Below, piece by piece: positions 30,034 to 42,782 of a DNA stretch of 64,000 nt (positions within the stretch are counted from its first letter, which is position 1; each line of letters opens with the position of its first letter). The notes beneath the pieces are model-generated. The model ran no database searches, was not told the DNA's origin, and saw only the letters and a program-made list of their open reading frames with translations. A program made the translations under genes and the position numbers. This stretch comes from Moniliophthora roreri (taxonomy: Eukaryota; Basidiomycota; Agaricomycetes; Agaricales; Marasmiaceae): assembly GCA_001466705.2 (NCBI GenBank), contig LATX02000184.1, positions 434,001 to 498,000 on the forward strand. Direction: 5' to 3'.

Positions 30034-32993
30034 TCACAGAACCAACTATTCGACGGAGAGTATGGTCAGTCACCCCCTGTCCCAGCTTAACAGCTGCACG
30101 ACTTACCAAAGCAACTGTTTAAAGAAACCCCNAGCCCGCATACTCCTTAAAGTAGATAAGGATAGAGAGACACTCACGATGACCACCAACAACTGGTCTC
30201 GCCCTAAATCCTTGCGGCGCACCATTCGTCGTTTCATACCAATCCCCAAACGGCGCACTACTCGTTCCGCTCGAGGCCCATTTCCTCACAGCAGAAATGA
30301 ATATGTCTCTCGTAGCGGTATCTGTAACGAGGCCCGCGGTCCAGATCTCCCAGTCGGATTTGGTATAGGTGTGGCTGCATCCAGGAAACAGTGTCAAAAG
30401 TTAAAAGTACAATGGATGGGCCAAGCAACGAACCGGGTATCGAGAGGCACCCCAAAAGGTTCTGAGGACCGAGGTCAATTCCACATATACGGTACAAAGT
30501 GTGGGACGAAAGACGTACGAGTGACGGTTTTGTACCAGGCAGTTTCTATTGAACTATGAGTAACAGGTAATCTATCAAGGAACGGGACATACGCATTTGA
30601 TATACAGAAGCAGGGAATAGGTTTAGTTTCAGCAGTTTGTCGGCGAGAAGGTTGTACGAAAGTCCCCAGCTGACAGAGGGTAATTCAGTTCATGACCACC
30701 AGAATCAATGTCAGCTCCCTACCTGTTGTTATCGCCATACTTTTAAAATGTTAGTAATAAACACACAACGAAGTAGAAGCCGTACTCACCGATAATGTCA
30801 GATGATTCCCACTGGAACTCGTCGCCAGTCCTTGCCATCTTGTCACGTAGTTAGCCGCAATAGCGCTATAGTTACTAGCCTTATTAGTGTCTCCGAGTCT
30901 CCTCGCAATCTCTGACATGGCTTTGATACCGACGATGCCTTTGATGGCCAAGTTGGTCTGGTTGGCTAATGGACCAGCAAAGTCGTCAGTGGAAATCTGA
31001 TTTGCTGGAATCAGGGAATCGGTGATGAGGAATTGGGTGAACTGATCGAAAAGAGTGTTCTGGGAGATCATGTTAACACCAAAGATTGAGAAGAACAGGA
31101 GAGCGGGAACACACATAAGTCGTCAAGTGGGAATTGTCTCCAGTCTTTTGTGCATAACTTAAAGCCATGATGAGCATGTTTCCACTTTCTGTTCATCGCA
31201 CATTTCAGTCGCTGTCGAGCGAACAGACGTGGTTCTCTGTACCTTCAACAGGCATAGCTTCGTCCCTTCCGTCATTATGACCGATTGCTTGAGGGTAATG
31301 TGCACCTGTTCATGGAAAAGATTGGACGATACTCTTATCAAACGCACCAGGACGTCATACCAATATCATGGACACTCCATTTGTTGGGATATAAACCGCT
31401 TGCCTGGTATCTTAATATGCCTTCCAAAAGATATTTGCCTAGAGCGGGATTGGTATACAAGAAAATAGGCCATGCTGGGAATATGACGTCGACCGTGTTG
31501 GTATTCTAGGTGGCAACCGGTCAGACTCGCTGTAGAAGAGATACCTAAACGACATACACCATCACTAGAGATTTCCTTCATGAATACGATTACGTCGTTT
31601 GTATTCCAAGAACCATCGCTGTTCCTCGAAATCGTCACTTCAGTAGCGCCAAACGCTTGTCGGACTGAAAGTGCTGCGATTGATGCGTAATCTGCCGAAA
31701 TTTTGTTCGCGTCTGTGTTGAGCTTGGCGTCAAAAGCGTTTGCACGAGTCAGGGCGTTAGCAAAGTCGCCCAAGAAAGAGGATATCAGAGCCGCGGGGCT
31801 GGAGAATTGACTCCAAAAGTAGAGGCTTCTGTTTTGCAAACTCCCGCCTCTGACGACGTATTGGATTGCTGGATCTCGAATGTGTCCGACGGAGAACACT
31901 ACGGGAGCAGTGCTTCCGGAACCAACATTTCCAAGGTCATGCGCGAGTGCGAAGACGGGCCAGTTGTTGCTGATAGCACGGAAATTGGTGTCTTGAGTGT
32001 TGGGGAGACGTCCGTTGTTGATGAACTGCGCTCGAACGGTAACATCTGCTCCAGTTTGGAAAGTTGCGCCCACAGTCTGTACTTGGTAAATAAGTTGAAA
32101 TGAAATGAGAGACAAGCCGGTAAACGAACATTAGGAGTGGAATAAAATGCAGATCCGTCTGAAAGAATCAGCATTAGCAAAAACAAAAGACATGAAGTTT
32201 ATTACGAGGGGAACACACATTGTGTATGATCATTAGTCTCGGCAAACGCGCGGGGGCTCGTTAACTGAACCTGATGTGTTACGATGGAACCACTAGTCGT
32301 TGTGGACCAGTTGGCAGTCAGAGAGTTGTCTCCAGAAACCCATTCTGCGCTGATATCCGAGTATACTTGAACTGAATGACTAGCACCGTCTGTGGACGCC
32401 GCGGACACGGTCATGTAGGCAAATGGGGTAGATTGCTTAACAAGATCCGAGGGCTTAACGACGGATGAGCATGGCTTTCGACGAGTGAACTGAAACAGCT
32501 GTACCTCTACTGGACTCAGGAAATTGATAGTGAGATCGACGGGGCCCGCAGATAAAACAAATGTGCTTTGCGTTGCGGTGAACTAAAACCATGAAGCATT
32601 TAGCCGGTCGATCATGACATATGAAGTCAACCTGCCTTGAGGCTCTTCTGTGCAGCTTTGGTAAAAGTGGCACCTGGAACGTTTGGGTCGCCAAGGAAAC
32701 TATATGCTCTTCCATCCACTTTGGCGAAACCTGCCCAACCGAGGATCTATGGAGTACGGTCTTGAGCACAGAATAGGTGCGATCAAAGTGACACGTACCG
32801 AACCCGTCCAAAACGTTGGCCAGACATCGTTAAGAGCTGCACCACTGCCTTGTGGAAGCCATGCAGAAAGGTATGGTGTTCGGACAGCGAGTGGAATGGA
32901 CGGAGGATTGAACGGCGTTGTTGTCCAAGACAGAGCCTGGGAAACAGCGTAGAGGCAGTTGAGTAGCAGTAGTAGCTTGAAGAATGTTCCCAT
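30034..32993 (-). CDS. secreted glutaminase, GtaA type (copy 1)
   Basis: A signal peptide (MGTFFKLLLLLNCLYAVSQA) is followed by WTTTPFNPPSIPLAVRTPYL, the typical N-terminus of DUF4964/DUF5127/DUF4965/DUF1793 glutaminases. Further family blocks are AYSFLGDP, FVLSAGPVDLTINFLSP, FRAISNNWPVFALAHDLG, VDVIFPAWPIFLYTNPALGK, QAIGHNDGRDEAMPVEESGN, STDDFAGPLANQTNLAIKGI, YTKSDWEIWTAGL and PQGFRARPVVGGH. From family knowledge, it hydrolyses extracellular glutamine to glutamate. There are well over ten small introns, all needed to keep frame and all supported by the paralogue at 35.3-38.6 kb. The last exons are tiny; I end at 30034 (LALLVL-stop). Unlike the paralogue, no GPI-signal tail could be found. 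An N at 30132 lies in a late intron. About 690 residues. Confidence 0.85.
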
Positions 32994-33387
32994 CTCTCGG
33001 ATGAGATGAAGGAGAAGGATGGGCTTTTATATTTCAACCTTCCTACTATGAGATCATATAAACGCTAGGCACACCCAGCCATAAAACTAGTTTCAAGAAT
33101 TTGTGAGCGTCCATGATTATCCGGATGTTTTGACTGCTTCTTTCAGCGAATGACCTCCAAAAAGCTTGAAATAACCGGTTAAATTCTGACGAGAAGAGCA
33201 AGTGCCATATGCTCACATCCGTGGCTTGTGTGAAGCGAACGTAGTGGAAGGAAGGCAAGGCATGCCGGGCTGTGCCGCTCAATGAGGTGCAGCACGGTCA
33301 AGTGACGCGGACCTATCTTCCCTCTTTCCTTCCTTTCAACCACCATCGTCATAACTCATAAGTCCACATTCTATTCGTTCCTTCGTT
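32994..33387. promoter_or_regulatory. divergent promoter region, glutaminase 1 / chitinase
   Basis: 394 bp between divergent start codons. For the minus-strand glutaminase, a TATA-like AATATAAAAG lies about 31-40 bp upstream of its ATG (33024-33033), so the leader must be short or the functional TATA elsewhere. A CT-rich stretch (ccctctttccttcctttc) precedes the chitinase start. Confidence 0.4.
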
Positions 33388-34981
33388 ATGCATCCTCTGT
33401 CATTTTCCCTCTATCTCGCCAGCCTAACATTCGTCCATTGTGCTTTAGAGAATCTCAGTACTTCAACTTCTCTCAGGCCCGTCGTTACCGCCCAAAATCC
33501 GCCTTCTAGGAGCCCTTCCACACCGTTCCAAAATACCGCCATTACAGATTCTAACCAAACTTCGTCATCGGGCTCTTTGAATCATTCGCTTTCCTTTGTT
33601 TCCTCCAACGAGACACGATGGACGATTTTTGAGTCAGATCTGACCGAGAAGATTTTCATTGCTCCAGTTGCAGAGCCAGAAGATCCCGACTCGCCAGGTT
33701 CGGACGATCCAGGCTCTTCCAATGCGTCTGCTTCACGCGCTGGTCCTCTCGTCATGGCTTACTACTCCGACTGGCTTGCGCAAAGACTTCCTCCAGAAGA
33801 AATCAACTACCCCCTCTATGACTTGATCGACTTTGCTTTTGCCTTGCCAACCGCAAACTTTGAGTTGGAGTGGGATGATAACGATTCTTGTCCAGGGATT
33901 CTGAAGAGACTGGTTTACTGCGCTCATACACACGGAACGAAGGTGAAGCTGAGTATTGGAGGTTGGACAGGAAGTCGGTAAGAGTACTTCGCCTCTGAAA
34001 TTGTTTCTGGTTTCAAGTAAACACGTCATTCATAGCTACTTTTCTTCTGCCGTTGAGAACGCGAACAATCGACAACGTTTCACAGATAGTATATTGGCAT
34101 TCTACAAAGAGTTTGGGTTAGATGGCATCGATATAGACTGGGAATATCCTGGGACCAAAGGAAACGACGGGAACCAAGTGAGCCCCGACGATTCAGCTAA
34201 CTTTCTCGCATTCTTAAGACTGCTGCGACGAGCGTTACCTCATGACGCAATTCTCACCGCCGCTGCCACGCCTTTGCCGTTTGCTGGTTCGAATGGTCGA
34301 CCAATGGAAGACGTATCCTCTTTTGCGCGGGTGTTGGACTGGGTCCTAATAATGAATTATGACACTTGGGGCGGTATGTTTTAGTAATGCCTCAGGTGAC
34401 CTTGATACTGACATTGGATTGCGCCAGTGTCGTCGCCTCCGGGGCCAAACGCACCCTTATTCAATGCATGTCGCAATTCAACTCAACCGCATTCCAGTGC
34501 CGCGGCTGCTTACGATACATGGACCAAAGCCGGTTTTCCTGCCAGTAAACTTGTCCTTGGTCTTCCCACTTATGGTTATGTGATGTCTTCCGACGAGCAG
34601 CAACTTCGAACCCGGGAGGAGGAACTAGATCAGGATCCTTCAATCGCAGGTCGTGTTATCAAGCTGAAAGCCGATGATGATAGCCAGGAGGGAACAGTGT
34701 CTGTCCGGAGAATAATTGAACAAGGTGCTCTAGTCGTTCGGGATTCACAACTTGTCCCTGCTGGGGGATTTACACGATATTGGGATCATTGCTCTTGTAC
34801 ACCTTTCCTTCGGTCAAGATCAGCAGGGCAGGTAGTTCCATACGACGATACGCAGTCGATTGCGATGAAGGCAGAGTTTACGAAGAAGACTGGGTGGAAA
34901 GGTGTCAACTTTTTTGACCTCGAGGGCGATACCATGAGTTACAGTCTCACGAGAGCAGCAAGGAAGAGTTTAGGGCGGTAA
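33388..34981 (+). CDS. GH18 chitinase, intact
   Basis: A signal peptide (MHPLSFSLYLASLTFVHCA) is followed by about 110 residues of Ser/Thr/Asn-rich linker. The GH18 barrel then begins VMAYYSDWLAQRLPPEEINY. Key blocks are KVKLSIGGWTGSR (split by an intron), LDGIDIDWEYPG (catalytic DxxDxDxE, complete), ARVLDWVLIMNYDTWG, ASKLVLGLPTYGY and WKGVNFFDLEGD (the barrel's final Trp-type strand is here VNFFDLEGD). Two introns are seen (about 33979-34034 and 34373-34426). About 490 residues. It acts on chitin or chito-oligomers outside the cell. It lies between two inverted glutaminase genes. Compared with the broken copy at 19.8-21.3 kb, it is a distant paralogue, not a recent duplicate. Confidence 0.9.
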
Positions 34982-35314
34982 CAGTTGCTAAGATGCTTGT
35001 CAACGGGATTCTTGAACTGGGATACACACTTTCGGGTTCAATGGATGTATTCAGAAGGCGTTTGTAGTACATAGCAGCATCGTAATTTTGAGCTGTGTTC
35101 ATCGAGCTGTATAACTTTTTGGCCCTTCGTTGAGTTGAAATTTGACAAGCATCTAGGCTGCAAACGCGGCGCGTGAGAGACTTCATCGAAATGAAACACT
35201 TGATCAATCAAGGTGGTGAGCGCTTCTGGGCTTACAACTACGTAGTGTAACAACATATGTTGGTCATCAAAAAAGGTAAGGGTCATCCCCGTTTTCTCCT
35301 CATTTCCTCTTCTC
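34982..35314. other. intergenic region between chitinase and glutaminase 2
   Basis: 333 bp; no gene is recognised. A short CT-rich tract precedes the glutaminase start codon. Confidence 0.4.
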
Positions 35315-38300
35315 ATGCTCTCTTTCAGGATTTTATGTATTTTCTTGTCAGTCCTCTGGCAAATCCATATCGCTCGAGGCGCCGTTTCATGGGAAGCAAC
35401 ACCTTTTAACCCTCCATCCTTTCCCCTCGCGGTCCGGCACCCATACCTCTCTGCTTGGCTTCATCAAGGAAACGGTACGGCTTTGAACGGAGGATGGCCT
35501 ATGTTTTGGAATACCAGGGTATGTCGCAAATGTCACGCGTCCTTTTAACCAGAGACGCTGAACACTTCGAATTTTAGATCGTCGGCTGGGCTGGATTCAT
35601 CAAGGTTGACGGGAAGGCATACAGCTATCTGGGGGATCCGCGAGCGGATGCACCATTCGAGAAAGCAAAACAAAAGAGCTCACAGTTCACTTCAACTCAA
35701 AGCACATTTGTTTTGTCCGCGGGACCTGTCGATCTGACAGTGAACTTCTTGAGTCCAGTTGAGGTGAAAACCTTACTCTGCGTGCCATAACAACAAAGTT
35801 GTACTCATTCCTTGACAGCCCGAAGACCTCGTCAAACAATCCCTTCCTTTCTCTTACATGGCACTCTCCGTCACCTCCACAGACGGGAATTCTCACTCGG
35901 TCCAGATCTACAGTGATGTCAGCGCGGAGTGGTGTTCAGGCGACTCTGCTCTTGCCGTTAACTGGACTACTACCACCGGTAACACGTTAATCCACCAAGC
36001 TCAGCTACAGAACCAGACAGAGTTTGCGGAAATCGGTGACCAGATTCAACGTAACTCCTTTATCCTACGTTAAACGGACCCCATCGCTCACAATTTGCTA
36101 ACCTCCAGACGGCACCTTCTATTATTCCACCTCAAGTGTATGTTGCATGTTCGATTCATTCCATCGTTTGATATCGATTTTCAAGTTTCAGGGTAATGGC
36201 GTAACCTACCAAACCGGAGCAGATGTCACCCTCAGAACAGGATTCATCCGGGACGGTCGCCTTAACGATACACAGGACACCAACTTCCGAGCTATTGGGG
36301 ACCGCTTCCCTGTCTTTGCTTTTGCACACGATATCGGCTCTATCACGAGTAGTTCAAAGCCAGTGGTTATTGCTTTGGGACACGTCCGGGACCCTGTCAT
36401 CCAGTACATCGTTGCCAATGGCCAACTACAGAACCGAAGTCCATATTTTCTGGCCCAGTTTAGTGATCCACGAGATGCTGTATGTCTGTCAGTTCTACAC
36501 ATACGGTCGTGGATTTGACCCACCCATCAGATTACGTCCTTCCTCGGAGACTATGACAGCGCACTGCCGCGAGCGAAAGCCTTGGACACCAAGGTAAACG
36601 ATGATGCCTCCAAAATTTCGTCCGACTATGCAGGAGTTGTGGCATTATCTGTCAGGCAGTTTTTCGGAACGATGGAAATCACAATATCCAAGAAAGATGA
36701 TGGCTCCTTGAATACAGACGACGTACTCGTATTCATGAAAGGTGAGCTATTTTCGCACCACCCGTTGAATTAGGCTGATTCCACACCCCAGAGATCTCCA
36801 GTAACGGCGTAGGTGATTAATGGATGAAGTTGGACACTGTCTCATTCGTTCGCTACAGAATATGAACACGGTCGACGTAATCTTCCCGGCCTGGCCTGCA
36901 ATGCTTTACTTTAACCCTGCTATTGGCAAATACCTTTTGGACGCTCATTTCCAGTATCAATCTACGGGCCAATATCCTAACAAGTATGCACTGCACGATC
37001 TTGGTTAGTTTCTCTGTTTCTTCGTATCCATTTAATCTAGGTGCTCACACTTGAGTATAGGCGCTCATTATCCTCAAGCACTCGGACACAACGACGGAAA
37101 AGATGAAGCAATGCCCGTCGAAGGTAACGCGTTCGCCCCATCTAGGAAGCGAATCCCCTGAACTCGAAGCCCACAGAAAGCGGTAACATGGTTATCATGG
37201 CATTAAGCTATGCCGAGAAGACTGGCGATAACTCTCAGATCATCAAATATGTACGTGCTACCAATATCGTATGGAATCGAATTCTGATATTCACACTCTT
37301 CAGGCCAATCTCTTGGAACAGTGGACTCAGTTCCTTGTCGATGATGCACTGATACCCGCAAATCAGATTAGCACAGATGACTTTGCTGGACCCCTCGCCA
37401 ACCAGACTAACTTGGCTATCAAGGGTATCATTGGCATACAGGCTATGTCTAAGATTGCTGCCATTTTGGGTGACTCTGCAAAGAGCTCCAACTACGATGT
37501 AAGCTTTGCCACATGTTGAGCTATTTATTGAGAGGTATCTGATCCTTAGGACGCAGTCTATTGCAAAGTTGTATGTCACTCAGTGGCAGTCCTTGGCCAC
37601 AGCATCGGACGGCAAGCACCTCATGCTGGCGTACGGGAATGAATCGAGGTGTGTCGGCATCTCATTTGTATATTCACTGACGTAAACCCGGGGCTTCTCC
37701 ATAGTTGGGGCCTCTCATACAACCTGTACGCTGATAAACTCTTGGGACTCAATCTATTCCCTCAATCGGTTTATGACATGCGTGAGTGATGATCCGTCGT
37801 TCAGCATGCAATCTCTTGACCTGATTGCATCCAGAGACCGCATGGTACAAGACTGTCGCAAGTATGCTGACCTTTCTGTTCCATTCAATGATCCTCTCAC
37901 GATCCCTGAACAGAACCCTTTGGTGTTCCTCTTGATACGAGGTAAGCATACGCCTCCAATCGCATGTGCAGCACTCATTCTCGATCAACACAGACACACC
38001 TGGACAAAATCTGGTATGTTCCGGCTCCTGGGGCATGCTTACCGTACCTCCCTCATCAAACATTTTCAGACTGGGAAATATGGACCGCAGCTATAATGAC
38101 TGATACCAATGTACGTGATATGCTTATCACCGCCGTGAAGGGTTTCGCTTCGGGGCAAGCGAGCTCGCAACCTTTCGGCGATTGGTATGAAACCCAAGAC
38201 GGTAAACCACAAGGTTTTCGGGCACGTCCTGTGGTTGGAGGACATCGTGAGTTTTGATTCTACTCATTTTATACATGTACTCACATTACCTCTTTCGTAG

Positions 38301-38576
38301 TGGCACTGGTAATGTACTCTTCCTTATGCAATTAGATATACAGACTAACGTCCCTCGCATCCTGCACAGTTGGCTCTGTAAGTCATTCTGTTCCTGGGAG
38401 GAGCTAAACTTGATTCCATTTTCAGACAATCGTCACCAAACGGGTCCCCAACGTCGCCTCCTACTTCACAAGACCCTGCCTCCAGAACAAATAATAGCGC
38501 CGTCGCTAAGTGGACAAGAGCTTCGCATATCGTTATATTTCTTTCATCATTCGTTTGGTTATCAAACGCGTTCTAG
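35315..38576 (+). CDS. secreted glutaminase, GtaA type (copy 2), GPI-anchored
   Basis: A signal peptide (MLSFRILCIFLSVLWQIHIA) leads into WEATPFNPPSFPLAVRHPYL. It matches copy 1 block by block: GWAGFIKVDGKAYSYLGDP, FVLSAGPVDLTVNFLSP, QTGADVTLRTGFIRDGRL, FRAIGDRFPVFAFAHDIG, VDVIFPAWPAMLYFNPAIGK, QALGHNDGKDEAMPVE, STDDFAGPLANQTNLAIKGI, WTKSDWEIWTAAIM and PQGFRARPVVGGH. The C-terminus differs. Splicing out gtaagt...ttttcag after LALLAL gives a Ser/Pro/Thr linker, then small residues (NNSAVAKW) and a hydrophobic end (ASHIVIFLSSFVWLSNAF), a classical GPI-anchor signal. Stopping at 38381 instead would give a soluble form. It is about 760 residues with many small introns. Role as for copy 1, but probably held at the wall or membrane. 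Confidence 0.85.
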
Positions 38577-38681
38577 GCTTAAGGAAACCATATATCCTAA
38601 TGTGCCTATATATCCATCCTATTTATTGTACATCGATTGCTGGAGTCTCCACATGAAAATAAAAGCCAAGGCGGAATCCTG

Positions 38682-40940
38682 CTATTTCTCGCCAGGGTTT
38701 TTGAATCTACGAAGGGCCCGCTCTCTGGATTTATCGTGTTCCACAATTGCTCTTGGGTATCCCAACTTATCCGCAACTGCTGGAGGCGGCTTGTGCAGTT
38801 CTGTACCTCGAAGCTTTGAAAGCTCAGGTACGAAGTGGCGAATGAATTCTCCAGAGGGATCAGCCTAGTCAAATACCATTTGAATGATTGCGACATCACA
38901 ACGTGAATCTGTTTTTCTCACCTTGGTACTTTGATTGTAAGGATTAAAGATTCGGAAATATGGACAAGGATCGACACCGGTACCTTTCATTCCGTCAGTA
39001 CACTTTCTCATCAAGTCGAAGCGTGAATAAGGACTCACTAGCAGACCACTGCCAGCCACCATTGTTCGATGCCAAATCGCCATCAATGAGCTGTTGCATG
39101 AAGTACCTTTCGCCTACTCTCCAGTCAATCATCAAGTCCTTCGTGAGATACATAGCCACAATCATCCTGAGACGATTATGCACCCATCCCATCTGCTTGA
39201 TACACCTCATCGCAGCATCCACGATTGGGACACCCGTCCTTCCTTCCTTCCATGCTTTCAACATTGCCCCATCATCTCCCTGACCAACCGGATCCGGATC
39301 ATCGCCACTATACCCACCGCCGCCAGCCCCCCACTCTTGGTGATTCTCCCAGACCACCTTGGCGTACTTCTCGAGGTATGGACGACCCATGCTAACTCGC
39401 GGGAAGGAGGTGAGAATATTTGTGTAAAAGTCTCGCCATGCAAGTTCCTGTACCCAAACACCAATGCCAGAGCCTCTTGAGCCATCTACTTTGTCCGACT
39501 TTTGCATGGTCAGAGTGGCACGAACGCATGCCCGGACAGATATCACTCCTGCACTCAAGTAAGGACTGGACTCATGGTCATTAAGCATCCAAAGATAGGA
39601 GAGGATGATATACCTCAGTCGACTCGTCGTGTCACGAGTGGCATTATCCCTGTCCTTGTCATACTTCATGAGGCGACTGGACTTGTCTGACTCCTCAGCA
39701 CCATCGGCAAGTGGGCTCGCGATTCCCATTTGACACGACCTTGACTTGGTATGCACGAACCTATCCAGGATCTGTTATGGGTGAGCCATGGCTCGTGGCT
39801 TTCGAGCAGTAAACAGTGTCCCACTTTTTCGGCATGCTCTTCGCCCGCAGGCCACACCTTGAGCATGGTCTTGCGATCTTCCTCTTCAAGTTCGAATCCG
39901 GGTACAGACTCTGGAACGGGAGTACTGAATAGGTTTGAGAATTTCTCTGACTTCTTGACTGAGGATGCGTTTGGCTCGGGTGAAGGGTATTCTTGCAGAT
40001 AATAATCTTGGTCTTCATTCAATTTCGATATCCATGTTCGTTCAAATGGCGAATAAACCTACGACAGGTGAGAAAGGATCGGCAAGACGGCAAGGCAGCT
40101 CTCACAGCATACGCTCTATTCTCCTTGGTGGTGACCACCCCAGGCTCGATGATACATTTATTGTGTACGAAGATTGCCTTTATACCCTTGGACTTGGCTA
40201 AAGAGCATACTTTCAAGTCTCTTCTCAGCTCATCCACTTCGTACTCAATGTTAGCGTAAAGGCTGTTACATGAGTAGTCTGCAAGGAGTGAAATGACTGA
40301 TTGCGGTAAATTCTTTCGGATTCGTTCGGTGAACGTGTGGAGTGGGATGTGTAGCTTTGCCAAAGAACCCTGTTCGATTTGGAGCGTGAATATCGTAGTA
40401 CCGTGGAGCGTGTAAGACAAGTTGACACAAACTTTGACGCTAGAAAGATTTCGAAGGGTGAAATCAATTCGACGGGCACCACGGTCGTGCGCAGTATAGT
40501 CCTGAGGTGAAATGACAAAGATAACGATGAGTGGTATGTTTTCTTCTTTGGCCTGCGCAGATGCCAACGACAACGCCCTATTATCAGAAACTAACCGACG
40601 TGTTTCAGTGTCTAGCAATGAGCTGAAAGAGAATAAAATCCGCACTTCTAAGATCTGCCATCCTCATCCAATAAACCACGCATTCACCTTTATCTGGATT
40701 TTTCACGCCATCCTTCACCGCTTGCAATAACTTGGGTAGAGGGGGGTCTGAATCAACAGCAGCAGCTGCATTCGTCATTGCTACTTTTCTGTGAGGAAAC
40801 GTGTTGTCAAGTCTGGGCTTTTTAGCACTAGAGGAGGACGCGGTTGAGGAGATCCTTGATCTTTTAGCCATGAGTGCAGAGAAGGGACGAGGGAAAGGTC
40901 TGAACATGGTTCTTGTATTGAGCCTATTTATGAGACGCAT
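38682..40940 (-). CDS. CPD photolyase (class I cryptochrome/photolyase family)
   Basis: Diagnostic C-terminal blocks are SPYLSAGVISVRACVRATL, VWVQELAWRDFYTNILTSFP, VPIVDAAMRCIKQMGWVHNR, LRMIVAMYLTKDLMIDWRVG and SNNGGWQWSAS joined over an intron to TGVDPCPYFRIFNPYNQS, all FAD-binding-domain hallmarks of class I CPD photolyases. The N-terminal Rossmann part includes NRALSLASAQAKEENIPLIV. The protein ends RFKNPGEK at 38682. Starting at 40940 gives MRLINRLNTRTMFRPFPRPF, Arg-rich with no acidic residue, like a mitochondrial presequence. A later ATG (MAKRSRISS) followed by AKKPRLD could give a nuclear form. Family role: light-driven repair of cyclobutane dimers. The 40940 start is only 43 bp after the Pelota stop, same strand. 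Confidence 0.9.
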
Positions 40941-40983
40941 TGTGCGATCAACGACTGCGATCGCGTTCCAGCTTATGACGTCA

Positions 40984-42541
40984 TCACCCCTCCTCGCCTT
41001 CAAGCTCCTTTCTTTTTCGTTCCTCCTCTTCTTCAGCTTCAACGACTTCAACGTCTAGAGGGAAAGTCAATATTGCAGCTATTCCACTCAGTTGGTTGAG
41101 CTCTACATCTTCATCAGTATTATTCAATCAGTGTAATCATGGAGACCCACGTTGCCCGGATTCGTGCATGCTCGAGAAAATTACGACCTCTCCACCTTTT
41201 TGCTGTACTGCCTCTGTTAAGGCGACATATTTCTTTCTCGTCTCCGGATTACTCGACCTATATGTAGACGTAAATGAGCGAGGTTCAACGAGGATGCCAA
41301 AGAAGCCATACCGGAAAAGTTCATCGGATATCAAAAGTGTGCCGATAGCACCTCTATCAGCAGCGAGCACGACATGGTCAGGTCCGTACCAGGCACGTAG
41401 CTCATCTGTTGCAAGCATCTTGTGAAACCTCGAGAAGAAAATGTCAGTATGAGTTGCTGACATGACAATGAGGCGTACTTGTCTAGTGCTATGCCTTCCC
41501 TGGCAAACTTGGTCTCTTTTAGTTGCGCTACAATCTGTTCTACATTAGTCTCATAACAGAAGGAAGTGATAAGTCCACGTACCTCGGGACTTCGTAAAAC
41601 CTCAACTAGACTGTGGACGTGCGGGCTGCTCACATGTACCTTTACTCCCTTCTCCCTCAATGCCTTCTGCAGTATTTTGTCACCCCTCTTGGAAGCTTCC
41701 TGCATCATGTGGTCATAGACAGTATCCCTGACCCATCCAGGACTGGCAATCACTATAGCTTTCAAACCCACGTTCGAATAAGGTATGTGTCGAAGGAACG
41801 CATCGAAAAGCATTCCATAAAATCTCGAAAGCGCCTTCTCATGTTGAGATGTTCCGGATGCGGCCGCTTTGCGGGGTACTGGTACTGATATGCGGTGGGT
41901 GACAATCGTCATATGCTCCGAGAGCAGGCAGAACGCCGCAACACCCTCTCCACAGACCACTGCCCCAACCTCAGCACCTCGTCCAGGAACCACGGATTCT
42001 TCAACTCTTGAAAGCGCAATGCTATCCCACCCATCAGCCTTCTCTATCCGAATGTCACGATTGGTCTCGATATCCAGTGTGTGGAATGCGCCGAGTTTGA
42101 CATGGGGGTTTTCCGATATGACCTTTCCAGCGATTTGTAAAGAAGCGGTCGATGAGCCGGTGGATCCCGAGTTGTCGCCTGAAGCTTGATTGGCATCTCC
42201 GGAAGCGTAGGATGAGAACTCGACCTTCTTTACTTCGATCGTTAGATTGAGCCGGACGCGTTGAGAGTCGATGGATCCGGTGTCGGTTGTCTTCTGCACT
42301 CGACTAGTCTTTTTGAGCTTTCTCGGATCAATAACAGAGAATTTTGATACTCACCGAATCGCAGGTGCACGAATAGCATCTCCCTCCTGTATAAGATTGT
42401 ATAGATGCCATATATCCTCGTCATCTTCTGGTCTCAGAGTGACATAACCCTACTTGCACATAAATCAATTATGGTAACCATGAAACAAAATGAGCTACTC
42501 ACTGCGCCATGTTTATCGACATGCTTGCCGACTAGTTTCAT
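40984..42541 (-). CDS. DOM34: Pelota/Dom34 ribosome-rescue factor
   Basis: The start is [13 protein letters not shown], with an intron soon after. Then come [70 protein letters not shown] and a central domain with [20 protein letters not shown]. The C-terminal eRF1-like domain holds [20 protein letters not shown] and [20 protein letters not shown], then [20 protein letters not shown] and an acidic tail. The order and length (about 430 residues) match Pelota. From family knowledge, it binds the A site of stalled ribosomes with Hbs1 and triggers subunit splitting in no-go and non-stop decay. As expected it lacks the GGQ motif of eRF1. The neighbouring photolyase gene follows on the same strand. 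Confidence 0.93.
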
Positions 42542-42782
42542 GATGGTGGTTATCAGCACCGGAGGCGCCCATATTTTGGGCGGAGACCTTCTGAGCGCCT
42601 ACAATCAACACGGCGTCGACTAGAATGCCTACGCAAAATCGCAAAATGCGGTCCTCATAACTCACTGACAAAGATCAGAGCCGTATGCTGCGGTCCAGAC
42701 CTCGTTGTCTCTCGTGAAGGTGACTACTTCTCGCTTCTCATTCCTGAAAGGTTGGTAAAAAATCCATTCACAACCCATACAA
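42542..42782. promoter_or_regulatory. divergent promoter region (Pelota / FAD oxidoreductase)
   Basis: 241 bp between divergent start codons. No clear TATA box or repeat is seen. Confidence 0.3.
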
